Shown piece after piece: positions 29,379 to 38,937 of a stretch of 64,000 bases of DNA (within the stretch, counting starts at the first letter, position 1; every line of letters starts with the position of its first letter). The notes beneath the pieces are model-generated. The model did not search any database and had not been told where the DNA came from. It was given only the letters and a program-made list of their open reading frames with translations. This DNA is from Elioraea tepidiphila DSM 17972 (GTDB taxonomy: Bacteria; Pseudomonadota; Alphaproteobacteria; Acetobacterales; Acetobacteraceae): positions 45,094 through 109,093 of the forward strand of contig NZ_KB899925.1 of the NCBI RefSeq assembly GCF_000378465.1, in the 5' to 3' direction. Position numbers and translations under genes: made by a program.

Positions 29379-29407
29379 AGTTTACGCATCGGCATCGAGC
29401 GCCGCAA
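29379..29407 (-). promoter_or_regulatory. promoter of the fluoride operon
   Basis: On the minus strand TTGCGG (-35, 29407-29402), 17-bp spacer, TAAACT (-10, 29384-29379). Transcription would begin near 29372, a few bases before the aptamer, as riboswitch leaders usually do. Confidence 0.6.
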
Positions 29408-29492
29408 TTGCCTTGGCGCAGGGCCGTCATGCGACCGCATCGGTTGAACCAGCGGCCGGACCCTTCGCGTTGCAGCCCCTCAGTGCCGGTGT

Positions 29493-30236
29493 ATGATTGC
29501 TGACAGTCCGCGCCCCCCGACTCGGCGCCCCACCCCGAAGCGTGACGAGGTTCCCCTGGCCCTCTTCAAGCGTCCCAGGACCGACGCGCCGGCGGCCGCA
29601 TCCGATGCCGACGCCGGCTATCGCGACGGTGTCCGCCCCGTGTCCGACGAGGCGGTTGCCCGCCCGACCACGATCCGAAAGGAAGGCCCCTCCCCCATGG
29701 CGTTGAAGCCGAATTTCCCGGCAACCGGGATCCCGCCGCAGCCGACCCAGCCCACCGCACCGTCCGCCGGCCCCGTGGCGCGGCCCGCACCGGCCGCGAG
29801 GCCGCAGGCGGGCGACCGTCGGGCGCTCGTGGTCGGGCGCGGCATCGCGCTGGCGGGCGGGGCGATCAGCGATTGCGAGCGGCTGGAGGTTCACGGCACG
29901 GTCGAGGTGTCGATCCGTCACGCGCTCGAACTGATCATCGCCGATTCCGGCGTGTTCCGTGGCGAGGCCGAAATCGAGGAAGCCGACATTTCCGGCGCCT
30001 TCGACGGCTCGGTCACGGCCACCTCGCGGCTGGTGGTGCGCTCCACCGGCAAGGTGACCGGCACGATCCGCTGCCACCGGCTGATGGTCGAGGAAGGCGC
30101 GCAGGTCTCGGGCAAGATCGAGATGATCCCGGGACCGGCCGCCGCCGCCGCACCCGCGCGGGCGGCTGCCGCCCCCGCGGCCGAGGCGCCGGCCGCGCCG
30201 CCGGTGCCGCCCGAGCCGGTCTACGCGCGCAGCTAG
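29493..30236 (+). CDS. bactofilin (polymer-forming cytoskeletal protein)
   Basis: 247 aa. Residues about 108-215 form the bactofilin beta-helix domain (VVGRGIALAGGAISDCERLE; VHGTVEV; GVFRGEAEIEEADISGAFDG; LVVRSTGKVTGTIRCHRLMV; GAQVSGKIEM). Both ends are disordered and rich in Pro and Ala, as usual. Bactofilins polymerise without nucleotide and organise envelope proteins. The N-terminal start is uncertain: ATG 29493 keeps a LALFKRPR stretch typical of bactofilin N-termini; ATG 29697 has a GGAAGG ribosome site. Confidence 0.88.
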   Translation: MIADSPRPPTRRPTPKRDEVPLALFKRPRTDAPAAASDADAGYRDGVRPVSDEAVARPTTIRKEGPSPMALKPNFPATGIPPQPTQPTAPSAGPVARPAPAARPQAGDRRALVVGRGIALAGGAISDCERLEVHGTVEVSIRHALELIIADSGVFRGEAEIEEADISGAFDGSVTATSRLVVRSTGKVTGTIRCHRLMVEEGAQVSGKIEMIPGPAAAAAPARAAAAPAAEAPAAPPVPPEPVYARS

Positions 30237-30271
30237 CCGCAAGCGGGCACAGGAGCGCGCCGCCGCCGCCC

Positions 30272-30757
30272 ATGGCCGCCTCTGCCCCCGCGGCCCTCGC
30301 GCTGCTGGCGGGGGCCGTTGCCCTGATCGGGTGCGCCGGCTCTCAACCGGAGCGCGAGCAGGCAGCCCTCGACCACGCGCTGAGAGACATGGCCGCGGCC
30401 CAGGCCGGGCTCGAGGCGATGCGTCGTGGCTTGGCGCCGCACGAGGTCACGCCCCGGCCCATCATGCCGCTCGCCGCGCGGGTCGGCAGTACGCGCTCCC
30501 CGCGCGCGGCCGGCGATCTCGCCGGCCTCACCGGCGGCGAACTGCGCGCCGTGATGGGCGATCCCGATCTCGTGCGCGACGAGGGCGAGGCGCAGGCCTG
30601 GCTCTATCGCGGCCCGTCCTGCCTGCTCGACGTGTTCCTCGAGGGCGAGGGCGAACCGCGCGTGGTGCTGGCGACCGCGCGTGCCGCCGGGCTCGAACGC
30701 GTGCCGGAGGAGGTCTGCCTGCGCGCGCTCTCGCGCGCCCGGGCGCGGTTGTGGTGA
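30272..30757 (+). CDS. putative lipoprotein
   Basis: 161 aa beginning with a lipoprotein signal (LALLAGAVALIGCAG, lipobox LIGC near residue 21). A coiled-coil-prone region follows (REQAALDHALRDMAAAQAGL), then a compact C-terminal domain: LAGLTGGELRAVMGDPDLVRDEGEAQAWLYRG and SCLLDVFLEGEGEPRV. The latter resembles small outer-membrane lipoproteins of the SmpA/BamE-like kind, a tentative likeness. Two Cys in the C-terminal part may pair. 35 bp downstream of the bactofilin gene. Confidence 0.75.
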   Translation: MAASAPAALALLAGAVALIGCAGSQPEREQAALDHALRDMAAAQAGLEAMRRGLAPHEVTPRPIMPLAARVGSTRSPRAAGDLAGLTGGELRAVMGDPDLVRDEGEAQAWLYRGPSCLLDVFLEGEGEPRVVLATARAAGLERVPEEVCLRALSRARARLW

Positions 30758-30764
30758 ACCGCGC

Positions 30765-31304
30765 TCACGCGAGCGCGTAATCGGCCTCCGCCGTGTAGTG
30801 CGCCTGGTCGCGTGCCAGGTGCGATGAGAACAGCGTGAAGCGCTCCACCGGCACGGGGGCCGCCCGGAACAGCCCGTGCGTGCGCAGGAACTCGCCGAGC
30901 TTCACCGGGTCCGGGTTGTCGAGCCGCGCGAGCGTGACGTGCGGGGTGAAACGCCGCCGCTCCGGCTCGCAGCCCGCACGCACCACCGCGCTCTCCACCT
31001 TGGCGCGCAGGTGTTCGAGCGCCGGGTTCTTCTCCACCCCGACCCAGAGCGCGTTCGCGCGGCCGCGCGCCTCGAACGCGCCCACCCCCGCGAGCGTGAG
31101 ATCGAACCCGCGCGCGCTGACGCCCGAGAGGCTCGCGTCGATGTCGTCGGCGCGGCCATTGTCCACCTCGCCGATGAACCGCAGCGTCAGGTGGTAGTTC
31201 TCCGGCGGCACCCATTTCGCGCCGGCGAACCGGTGCGCGACCAGGAGCCTCAGCCGCTCGCGCAGCTCCGCCGGCAGGGCAAGGGCCACGAACAGGCGCA
31301 CCAC
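30765..31304 (-). CDS. thpR: RNA 2',3'-cyclic phosphodiesterase ThpR
   Basis: 179-aa 2H phosphoesterase. The two HxTx motifs are YHLTLRF (about residue 38) and PHVTLAR (about residue 120). Starts MVRLFVALALPAELRERL as family members do. It hydrolyses 2',3'-cyclic phosphates and was first seen as a 2'-5' RNA ligase. GTG start one base after the tesA stop, hence co-transcribed. Confidence 0.92.
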   Translation of the reverse strand: MVRLFVALALPAELRERLRLLVAHRFAGAKWVPPENYHLTLRFIGEVDNGRADDIDASLSGVSARGFDLTLAGVGAFEARGRANALWVGVEKNPALEHLRAKVESAVVRAGCEPERRRFTPHVTLARLDNPDPVKLGEFLRTHGLFRAAPVPVERFTLFSSHLARDQAHYTAEADYALA

Positions 31305-31305
31305 G

Positions 31306-31981
31306 TCACGACCTCGCCTTCTCGATCAGCCGCTCGACCGCGGGCAGGATGCGCTCGACCATCACCGCAACCCCGCGCGCGTTCGGGTGGATCCCGTCCG
31401 GCTGGTTGAGCGCGGGCTCGGCCGCGACACCATCCAGGAAGAACGGATAGAATACCACCGCGTGTTCACGCGCGAGCCGCTCGAAGGCGCCGCGGAACGC
31501 CTCGCCGTACTCGGCGCCGAGATTGGGCGGCGCGAGCATGCCCGCGAGCAGCGCCGGCACATTGCGCTCGGCGAGCCGGCGCAGGATCGCGTCCAGATTC
31601 GCATAGGTCGCCTCGGGCGGGATCGCCCGCAGCCCGTCATTGCCCCCCAGCGCGACGATCGCGACATCCGGCCGGTCGGCGAGCGCCCAGTCGAGTCGCG
31701 CCCGCCCGCCGGCGCTGGTGTCGCCCGAGACACCCCCGTCCAGCACGCGCGCCGGGATGCCCTTGGCCCGCAGCGCGGCTTCGAGCTGGGCGACGAAGCC
31801 CTCCGACCGCGCGAGCCCATAGCCCGCGGTCAGGCTGTCGCCGAGCGCGAGAATCCGCACCTCGCGCGCCTCGGCCCGCCCTGACATGGGCGTGAGAACG
31901 GCGCAGGCCACGAGCGCCAATGCTTTGCGCCGCGGCAGGCCCGAGCCATATCCCTGGTGTTCTCTGGAGGATGTTCCCGAC

Positions 31982-31983
<2 letters not shown>
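31306..31983 (-). CDS. tesA: SGNH-family arylesterase / thioesterase TesA
   Basis: Periplasmic lipase/thioesterase I of the GDSL family, about 225 aa. Motifs: ILALGDSLTAGYGL (nucleophile Ser), GGVSGDTSAGG, ALGGNDGLR, and catalytic Asp/His in DGIHPNARG. Signal peptide ALALVACAVLTPMSGRAEA. The ATG listed shares CATG with the start codon of the divergent ABC gene, leaving a 20-residue leader before the signal; a CTG start (codons L-P-R-R-K) would give a normal signal peptide. The tesA / ybbA-ybbP divergent arrangement is the same as in E. coli. Confidence 0.92.
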
Positions 31984-32709
<726 letters not shown>

Positions 32710-32710
<1 letters not shown>

Positions 32711-35292
32711 TGGAGGGCACGCTCGCCCCGCCCCGCCCGGCCGTCGCGGCCAAGGGCGGGCAGGGATCGGTGCTCGCGACCGCGTGGCGGCTGGCGCTCA
32801 GGGAACTGCGCGGCGGGACGCGGGGCTTGCGCATCGTCATCGCCTGCCTCGCCCTCGGGGTCGCCGCGATCGCCGGCGTCGGCACGCTGGCGAGCGCGGT
32901 CAACGAGGGGCTGCGTGCCGACGGGCGGCGCATCCTCGGCGGCGATCTCGAGATCTCCACCGGCAACCGGCCGATCCCGGCGAATGTGCTCGACTGGATC
33001 GCCGCGCGCGGCGGGCGCGTGGCCGAGGTGGTCGAGATGCGCTCGATGCTGGTGGTCGAGGACGGTGCGCGCGACCGCATGCTGGTCGAGCTGAAGGCGG
33101 TCGGCCCAGCCTATCCGCTCTACGGCACGGCGCGGATCGAGGGTGCCCCGGATTTCGCCGCCGCGCTCGCGGCGCGGGACGGCGTGCCGCGGGTCGCGGT
33201 CGAGCCGGTGGTGATGGAGCGGCTCGCGCTTACACCCGGCCAGCGCGTGCGGGTCGGCGATGCGAGCTTTGCGGTCGCCGGCGCGATCGCCGAGGAGCCC
33301 GACCGGGTGGCGCGGCCGACCGTGTTCGGCCCGCGCGCGATGATCAGCCTCGACGCGCTGGAGGCGACCGGCCTCCTCCAGCCCGGCAGCCTTGTCCGCT
33401 TCGACTACCGCGTGCGCCTGTCCGACGGCGAGGAGGCGCGCGCCTTCATCGCGAGCCTCCGCGCGACCTTCCCCGAGGGCGGCTGGCGCGTCCGCAGCTA
33501 TGCCGAGGCGGCACCCGGCGTCATCCGCTTCGTCGAGCAGACCGCGCTGTTCCTGACCCTGGTCGGGCTCACCGCGCTGCTGGTCGGCGGCATCGGCGTG
33601 GTGAACGGCGTGCGTGCCTGGCTGGAGAGCCGCCGGCGCACCATCGCGACCCTGAAATGCCTCGGCGCCCCGGCCGCGACCGTGTTCGCGACCTACGCGA
33701 TCCAGTTGGCCGCGATCGCGGTCCTCGGGATCGCGATCGGGCTGGTCGTCGGCACGGGCGCGCCGTGGCTCGGCGCGGCCCTGCTCGCCGATGTGCTGCC
33801 GGTGCCGCCGCGCTTCGGGCTCTATCCGGCGCCGCTCGCGCTCGCCGCGCTGTTCGGGCTGCTCACGGCCGCGACCTTCGCGCTCTGGCCGCTCGCGCGC
33901 GCCCGCGAGATTCCCGGCGTCGCTCTCTTCCGCGACGACGTCGCGCAGGTGCGCGCGCGGCCGCGCGCCTGGGTAATCCTGGCGAATGTCGCGCTCGCCG
34001 CCGCACTCGTCGGGCTGGTGGTCGCGGTGGCGCAGGACCGGCAGTTCGCCGCCGCGTTCTGCGCCGCCGCCGCCGGCACGCTGCTGTTGTTCCGGCTCGG
34101 CGGCTGGGCGGTGAAGCGTGCGGCCGCCGCCGCGCCGCGCCACCTGCCGCCGGCGCTGCGGCTCGGCCTCGCCAATCTGCATCGGCCGGGTTCGGCGGCC
34201 GCGCTGATGCTGGTCTCGTTGGGGTTGGGACTCTCGACCCTCGCCTCGGTGGCGATGATTCAGGGCAACCTCCAGCGCCAGGTGGGCGAGCGCCTGCCCG
34301 AGCGGGCACCCGCGTTCTTCTTCATCGACATCCAGAACGACCAGGTGGCGCGGTTCGACGCGATCGCGGGCGCCATCCCCGGCGTGGGCGAGATCGCCCG
34401 CGTGCCCTCCTTGCGCGCGCGCATCGTCGCCGTGAACGGCACGCCGGCCGAGCAGGTGCAGGCGAGCGAGGACACGGCCTGGGCGCTGCGCGGCGATCGC
34501 GGGCTCACCTATGCCGCGACCCCGCCCGAGGGCACGCGGCTGGTGGCCGGGTCCTGGTGGGCGCCCGACTATCGCGGCGAGCCGCTGGTCTCGTTCGATG
34601 CGCGGCTGGCCCATGGCTGGGGCATCGGCGTCGGCGACCGGCTGACCATCAACGTGCTCGGCCGCGATCTCGATCTCCGCATCGCCAGCCTGCGCGTGAT
34701 CGACTGGCGCAGCTTCGGGCTGAACTTCACCCTGATCGCCTCGCCCGGGATGCTGGAAGCGGCGCCGCATACGCATATCGCCACCGTCCACGCGCTGCCC
34801 TCGGCCGAGGCGGCACTGATGCGCGCCGTGACCGACGCCCTGCCGAACGTCTCGGCGATTCGGGTGCGCGACGCGCTCGACTCGGTGAACCGGTTGCTGG
34901 GCCGGATCGGCGATGCGCTCTCCTCGACCGGGGGCATCACGCTCCTGTCGGGCGCGCTGGTGCTGGCGGGGGCGATCGCGGCCGGGCGGCGGCAGCGCAT
35001 CCGCGACGCGGTGGTGCTGAAGACGCTGGGCGCGACTCGCCGGCAGATCCTCGCCGCCTACCTGGTGGAGTTCGGCATCCTCGGCGCCGCCGCCGGCCTG
35101 CTGGCGGCGGCGGTGGGCTCGGCCGCGTCCTGGGCGGTGACCACCTATGTCATGCGCGCCGACTGGGCCTTCCTGCCCGGCACGCTCGGCGTGACGATCC
35201 TCGCCTGCATCGGGCTCACCATCGCGTTCGGCTGGCTCGGCACCTCGGCGGCGCTGCGGGCCAAGCCGGCGCCGCTGCTCAGGGCCGAGTAG
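32710..35292 (+). CDS. ybbP: FtsX-like ABC permease, YbbP type
   Basis: 860 aa with an N-terminal membrane segment, a large periplasmic domain, and two FtsX/MacB permease units: one around residues 275-410 (FLTLVGLTALLVGGIGVVNG; RRRTIATLKCLGAPA) and one at the C-terminus (LSGALVLAGAIAAGRRQRIR; VLKTLGATRRQILAAYLVEF). This double-unit layout is that of YbbP, partner of YbbA and neighbour of tesA. Role in envelope lipid or lysophospholipid handling is presumed from the tesA association. Confidence 0.93.
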
Positions 35293-35384
35293 GCCGCCCT
35301 GCTCCCGATTTCATTTGATTCCTGACCCGGCCCGCCCATATTCCGCATCGTCTGGCTCCAACCCACGGGAGGTTGTCTCAAACC

Positions 35385-36167
35385 ATGGCCTGGACTCCGG
35401 AAACCCGCGCCTATGGCGCAACGCAGACGGTGCCGTCCGCCGGCGTGGACGCCGCGCGGCTGGATACCGGCCTTCGGAAGTACCTGCTCGGCGTCTACAA
35501 CTACATGGCGTCGGGCCTGCTGCTGACCGGCATCATCGCGCTGCTGTTCGCGACCACGCCGGCGCTGCTGTCGCTGCTCTATGCCCCGGTGCAGACGCCG
35601 GCGGGCATCGTGCGCCAGCCGACCATCCTCGCCTGGGTGGCGATGCTGAGCCCGCTCGCCTTCATCCTGGTGCTGAGCTTCGGCATCAACAAGCTGTCGA
35701 AGACGGCCGCGCAGGGCCTGTTCTGGCTGTTCGCCGGCGCGATGGGGCTCAGCCTGACGAACATCTTCCTGGTGTTCACGGGCGAGAGCATCGCGCGCGT
35801 GTTCTTCATCACCGCGGGCACCTTCGCGGCGATGAGCATCTGGGGCTACACCACCCAGCGCGATCTCTCGAAGATGGGCTCGTTCCTGATCATGGGCCTG
35901 ATCGGGATCATCATCGCGAGCGTGGTGAACATGTTCCTCGGCTCGTCGGCGCTGCAGTTCGCGATCAGCGTGATCGGCGTGCTGGTGTTCGTCGGCCTCA
36001 CCGCGTGGGACACCCAGCGGATCAAGAACGACTACATCCAGTATGCCTATGCCGAGGGCACCGAGATCGCCGGCAAGCGTACCGTGATGGACGCGCTGGC
36101 GCTCTACCTGAACTTCATCAACCTGTTCATGATGCTGCTCCAGCTCTTCGGCCAGCGGAACGAGTAA
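35385..36167 (+). CDS. Bax inhibitor-1 / YccA family membrane protein
   Basis: 260 aa with seven hydrophobic segments. Family features: LRKYLLGVYNYMASGLLLTG at the N-terminus, GTFAAMSIWGYTTQRDLSKM, VGLTAWDTQRIKN, and ALALYLNFINLFMMLLQLFG at the end; the acidic residues that form the pH-sensing pair in BI-1 relatives (W-D-T and D-A-L regions) are present. Likely a Ca2+/H+ leak-type protein. Start ATG 35385 with GGGAGG about 12 bases upstream; an in-frame TTG lies at 35373. Ends in a strong terminator. Confidence 0.92.
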   Translation: MAWTPETRAYGATQTVPSAGVDAARLDTGLRKYLLGVYNYMASGLLLTGIIALLFATTPALLSLLYAPVQTPAGIVRQPTILAWVAMLSPLAFILVLSFGINKLSKTAAQGLFWLFAGAMGLSLTNIFLVFTGESIARVFFITAGTFAAMSIWGYTTQRDLSKMGSFLIMGLIGIIIASVVNMFLGSSALQFAISVIGVLVFVGLTAWDTQRIKNDYIQYAYAEGTEIAGKRTVMDALALYLNFINLFMMLLQLFGQRNE

Positions 36168-36192
36168 CCCGCGCGGCAGGCTGAGCGATCGA

Positions 36193-36223
36193 GGGCCCGG
36201 GGAGCGATCCCCGGGCCCTTTCC
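36193..36223 (+). terminator. rho-independent terminator after the BI-1 gene
   Basis: Perfect 10-bp stem GGGCCCGGGG / CCCCGGGCCC with loop AGCGAT, followed by TTTCCTTT. It lies 26 bp after the stop codon and just before the convergent Na/Pi gene end. Confidence 0.9.
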
Positions 36224-36227
36224 TTTG

Positions 36228-37913
36228 TCATGCCGGGCGCGGCTCGGTGCCCGCGCTCCCGATCTCCGCCTCGCGCAGCCGCGAGGGCCTGAGCTCGCCC
36301 TTGCTCTCCAGGATCGGATGCGCGACCGCGGTCAGGTGCGCCACCACCCGCTTGAGGTCGCGCAGGATGTCGAGATGCATCGACGAGGTCTCGATGGAGG
36401 CGAGCGTGCCCTCCCGCAGCCGGCGCAGATGGTTCTCGGTCGCCTCGCGCTCGATCGTCCGGACCCGCTCCTTCGCCTCGACGAGCTGGCGCGCCATCTC
36501 GGCATCGCGCGTGACGAACACCGCGACCGCGAGGCGGAGCTGCTCGACCGCGAGCTGATGGAGGCGCTTGATCTCGCTCCATCCCTCCTCCGAGAACGAG
36601 ACGCGCAGCCGATGCTTCTTCGCCGCGAGCTCGAGCAGCGTCTTGTCGATGATGTCGCCGACATGCTCGAGATTGGTGGTGAACAGGATCAAATCGAAGG
36701 CCTGGCGCGACTGCTCCTCGGTGAGCGGCCGTCGCGTCAGCCGCGTCAGGTAGAGCTTGACCTCCTCCTGCGCCCGATCGACCTCGGCATCGAGCCGCTT
36801 GATCGCCTCGCGCCGCGCCGCGTGCGCCTGCTCGAAGGGCAGGATCGCCTCGCGCAGCATCACCTCGACCGTGTCGGCAAGCCGCATGACCTCGCGCGTG
36901 GCCGCGGACAGCGCGACGTTCGGCCGATCGAGCGCCTCCTCGTCGAGATGGCCGATCGGCTGCGTCCCCGGCGCGGGCAGCGGGTCGGGCAGCACCTGCC
37001 GCAGCAGCCTCGCGGCCGGTCCGGTGAGCGGCAGGAACGCGACCGCAAGGAGGAGATTGAACAGCGTATGCGCGTTCGCGGTCTGGCGCGCGACATCCGC
37101 ATCGACCAGCGCCAGCAGCGCCGCGGCGTGACGGACGAACGGGAGCGCGGCGAGCGCGCCCAGCGTGCGGAACATCAGGTTGCCGACCAGCATGCGCCTG
37201 ACCGCGGGCGGGGCGCGCAGGTTCACGCCGAGCGGAATGAATCCCGAGCCGATATTCGCCCCCAGCACCAGGGTGAAGGCGAGTGTCGCGTCGAGCACGC
37301 CGGCGAGGGCGAGCGAGATGAACAGCAGCACCGCCGCGACCGAGGAGTGCATCAGCCAGGTCAGGATCGCCGCGATCGCGAGCGCGAGCAGAGGCTCGCC
37401 GCCGAGATGCGCCAGCACCTCGATCAGCAGCCAGTTGTCGCGCAGCGGCTGCGAGGCCGTCACGATCAGCCCGAGGGCGAGGATCATCAGCCCGAGCCCG
37501 ATCGCCACCCGGCCGAGCTGCTTCACGATCGCATTCTCCGAGATCATGAAGGCGAGCGTGCCGGCCAGCAGCAGGGCAGGGATGACCGGGCGCGGATCGA
37601 ACGACATCGCCTGCACCACCAGCGTCGAGCCGATATCGGCGCCGAGCAGCACCGCGAGCGCGGGGGCGAGCGCGATCAGCCCGCGCTCGGCGAAGGAGGT
37701 CAGCAGCAGCGCCGCCGCGGTCGAGCTCTGCAAGGTGGCGGCGGTCGCGACCCCGGCGGCGCAGGCCGCGACGCGGTTGCGCGTGGCGCGCGCGATCAGC
37801 CCGCGCAGCCGTTCGCCGAAGGCGCGCAGCACGCCGGTGCGCACCATGCGGGTCGCCCAGATCAGCAGGGCGACACCGCCGAGCAGGTTCAGCAGCAGCA
37901 TCTGCCCTGACAT
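36228..37913 (-). CDS. Na/Pi cotransporter family protein with PhoU-like domain
   Basis: 561 aa, YjbB-like. Residues 1-310 hold two Na/Pi cotransporter repeats: first with AATLQSSTAAALLLTSF (QSS at 62-64) and GADIGSTLV, second with LTWLMHSSVAAVLLFIS and LVLGANIGSGFIPLG. Residues about 340-560 are a helical PhoU-like region (LADTVEVMLREAILPFEQA; FTTNLEHVGDIIDKTL; SSMHLDILRDLKRVVAHL). Such proteins move phosphate, probably as exporters in bacteria. A perfect Pho box sits upstream, so it should be induced by PhoB under phosphate limitation. Ribosome site GAGGAGGAT. Confidence 0.93.
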   Translation of the reverse strand: MSGQMLLLNLLGGVALLIWATRMVRTGVLRAFGERLRGLIARATRNRVAACAAGVATAATLQSSTAAALLLTSFAERGLIALAPALAVLLGADIGSTLVVQAMSFDPRPVIPALLLAGTLAFMISENAIVKQLGRVAIGLGLMILALGLIVTASQPLRDNWLLIEVLAHLGGEPLLALAIAAILTWLMHSSVAAVLLFISLALAGVLDATLAFTLVLGANIGSGFIPLGVNLRAPPAVRRMLVGNLMFRTLGALAALPFVRHAAALLALVDADVARQTANAHTLFNLLLAVAFLPLTGPAARLLRQVLPDPLPAPGTQPIGHLDEEALDRPNVALSAATREVMRLADTVEVMLREAILPFEQAHAARREAIKRLDAEVDRAQEEVKLYLTRLTRRPLTEEQSRQAFDLILFTTNLEHVGDIIDKTLLELAAKKHRLRVSFSEEGWSEIKRLHQLAVEQLRLAVAVFVTRDAEMARQLVEAKERVRTIEREATENHLRRLREGTLASIETSSMHLDILRDLKRVVAHLTAVAHPILESKGELRPSRLREAEIGSAGTEPRPA

Positions 37914-37944
37914 GCGACACGATCCTCCTCAACCGGTGCAGTAT

Positions 37945-37962
37945 ATGACAGTTCGATGACAG
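37945..37962 (-). promoter_or_regulatory. Pho box (PhoB binding site)
   Basis: On the minus strand CTGTCAT CGAA CTGTCAT, two perfect direct repeats 11 bp apart, the classical PhoB half-sites. A TATACT follows directly (37945-37940). It is 32 bp upstream of the Na/Pi gene start and points towards it. Confidence 0.9.
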
Positions 37963-37992
37963 TCGCCTGCCGGCACCGCGCCGGGACTGGGT

Positions 37993-38871
37993 TCAGGCTT
38001 CGAGCATCTCGAGGATCTCGCCGGTCGGCGCGAAACAGGCGGCGACGAGTCGCCCGCCCAGGCCACAGCCGGCATCGAGCGTCACCCCGAAGCCGTGCTC
38101 CACGGGGCCGTCGGCGCGCCGGCAGAAGCCGCGCACGAGGCGCGCGAAGCCGCCCCAGCCGCGCCTCTCGCCGTCCTCGCCGATGACGCCTGAGGCGGCG
38201 CGCTCGAAACCGGGATCGTCCCACCAGAACGAGTCGCCCTGGGCATCGAAGGGGCGGTCCGGGTTCAGCCCGGCGGCGACAAACAGCACGCCGGGCGCCT
38301 CGCCGGCGAGGTCGTGCGGCACGGTGAAGGCGGCGCGCTTCAGCGTCGTCAGCAGGTTCTCGTGGCCCGGCCGGGCACGGATCGATCCCATGAGCCCGGC
38401 GGTCCAGCGCGCCCGCTCGACCGCCCCCTGCCCGGCCGCGCGCAGCCCCTCGGCGACGGTCGCGCCATAGGCCGCGAGAGTCGCGCCGATGCCGTGATCG
38501 GCCATCCAGCGCACCGCCTCGACCGCGGTCGCGGGCCCGGGCGCGTATTGAAGCCGCAGCAGGCGATGCAGCATCTCCTCCTGCGCGCCGCGCAGCAGCA
38601 CCACGTCCTCGGGCTCGAAGCCGGGCCTCGCGAGCACGGCGCGGCGGAACAGCAGGATCTCGTCGAGCGTGCCCGCGACATCGGGCCCCACGCCGAGCAC
38701 GTTGCCGAGATAGACCAGCCGGTCGCCGAGCCAGACACGCGTCTCGAGTGCGGCGTGCAGGGCGGAGAGCCGGGCGCGCTCGCCGCGCACGGCCGCGACC
38801 GCCCAGACGCGGCGGGCGGGCGCGAGCCTGGCGAAACGGTCCGGAGCGGGAGCGGCGTCGGGCGGGGTCAT
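37993..38871 (-). CDS. metallophosphoesterase-like protein without metal ligands
   Basis: 292 aa. The order of elements recalls serine/threonine-type phosphatases, but each catalytic motif is altered: AAVRGERARLSAL in place of GDIHG, VYLGNVLGVGP in place of FLGDYVDRG, and VVLLRGAQEEMLHRLL in place of LRGNHE; a late AGLNPDRPFDAQ sits where HAG(I/V) is expected. It therefore looks like a degenerate, probably catalytically dead relative. It is 66 bp upstream, on the same strand, of nothing else related; CarD precedes it. Function unknown, homology is tentative. Confidence 0.6.
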   Translation of the reverse strand: MTPPDAAPAPDRFARLAPARRVWAVAAVRGERARLSALHAALETRVWLGDRLVYLGNVLGVGPDVAGTLDEILLFRRAVLARPGFEPEDVVLLRGAQEEMLHRLLRLQYAPGPATAVEAVRWMADHGIGATLAAYGATVAEGLRAAGQGAVERARWTAGLMGSIRARPGHENLLTTLKRAAFTVPHDLAGEAPGVLFVAAGLNPDRPFDAQGDSFWWDDPGFERAASGVIGEDGERRGWGGFARLVRGFCRRADGPVEHGFGVTLDAGCGLGGRLVAACFAPTGEILEMLEA

Positions 38872-38937
38872 CCGGGCGCGATCATGCCCCGGCTTGCGCC
38901 GGCGCGCGACCGCGCCCCGGTTGTCAAGGAAACCCGG

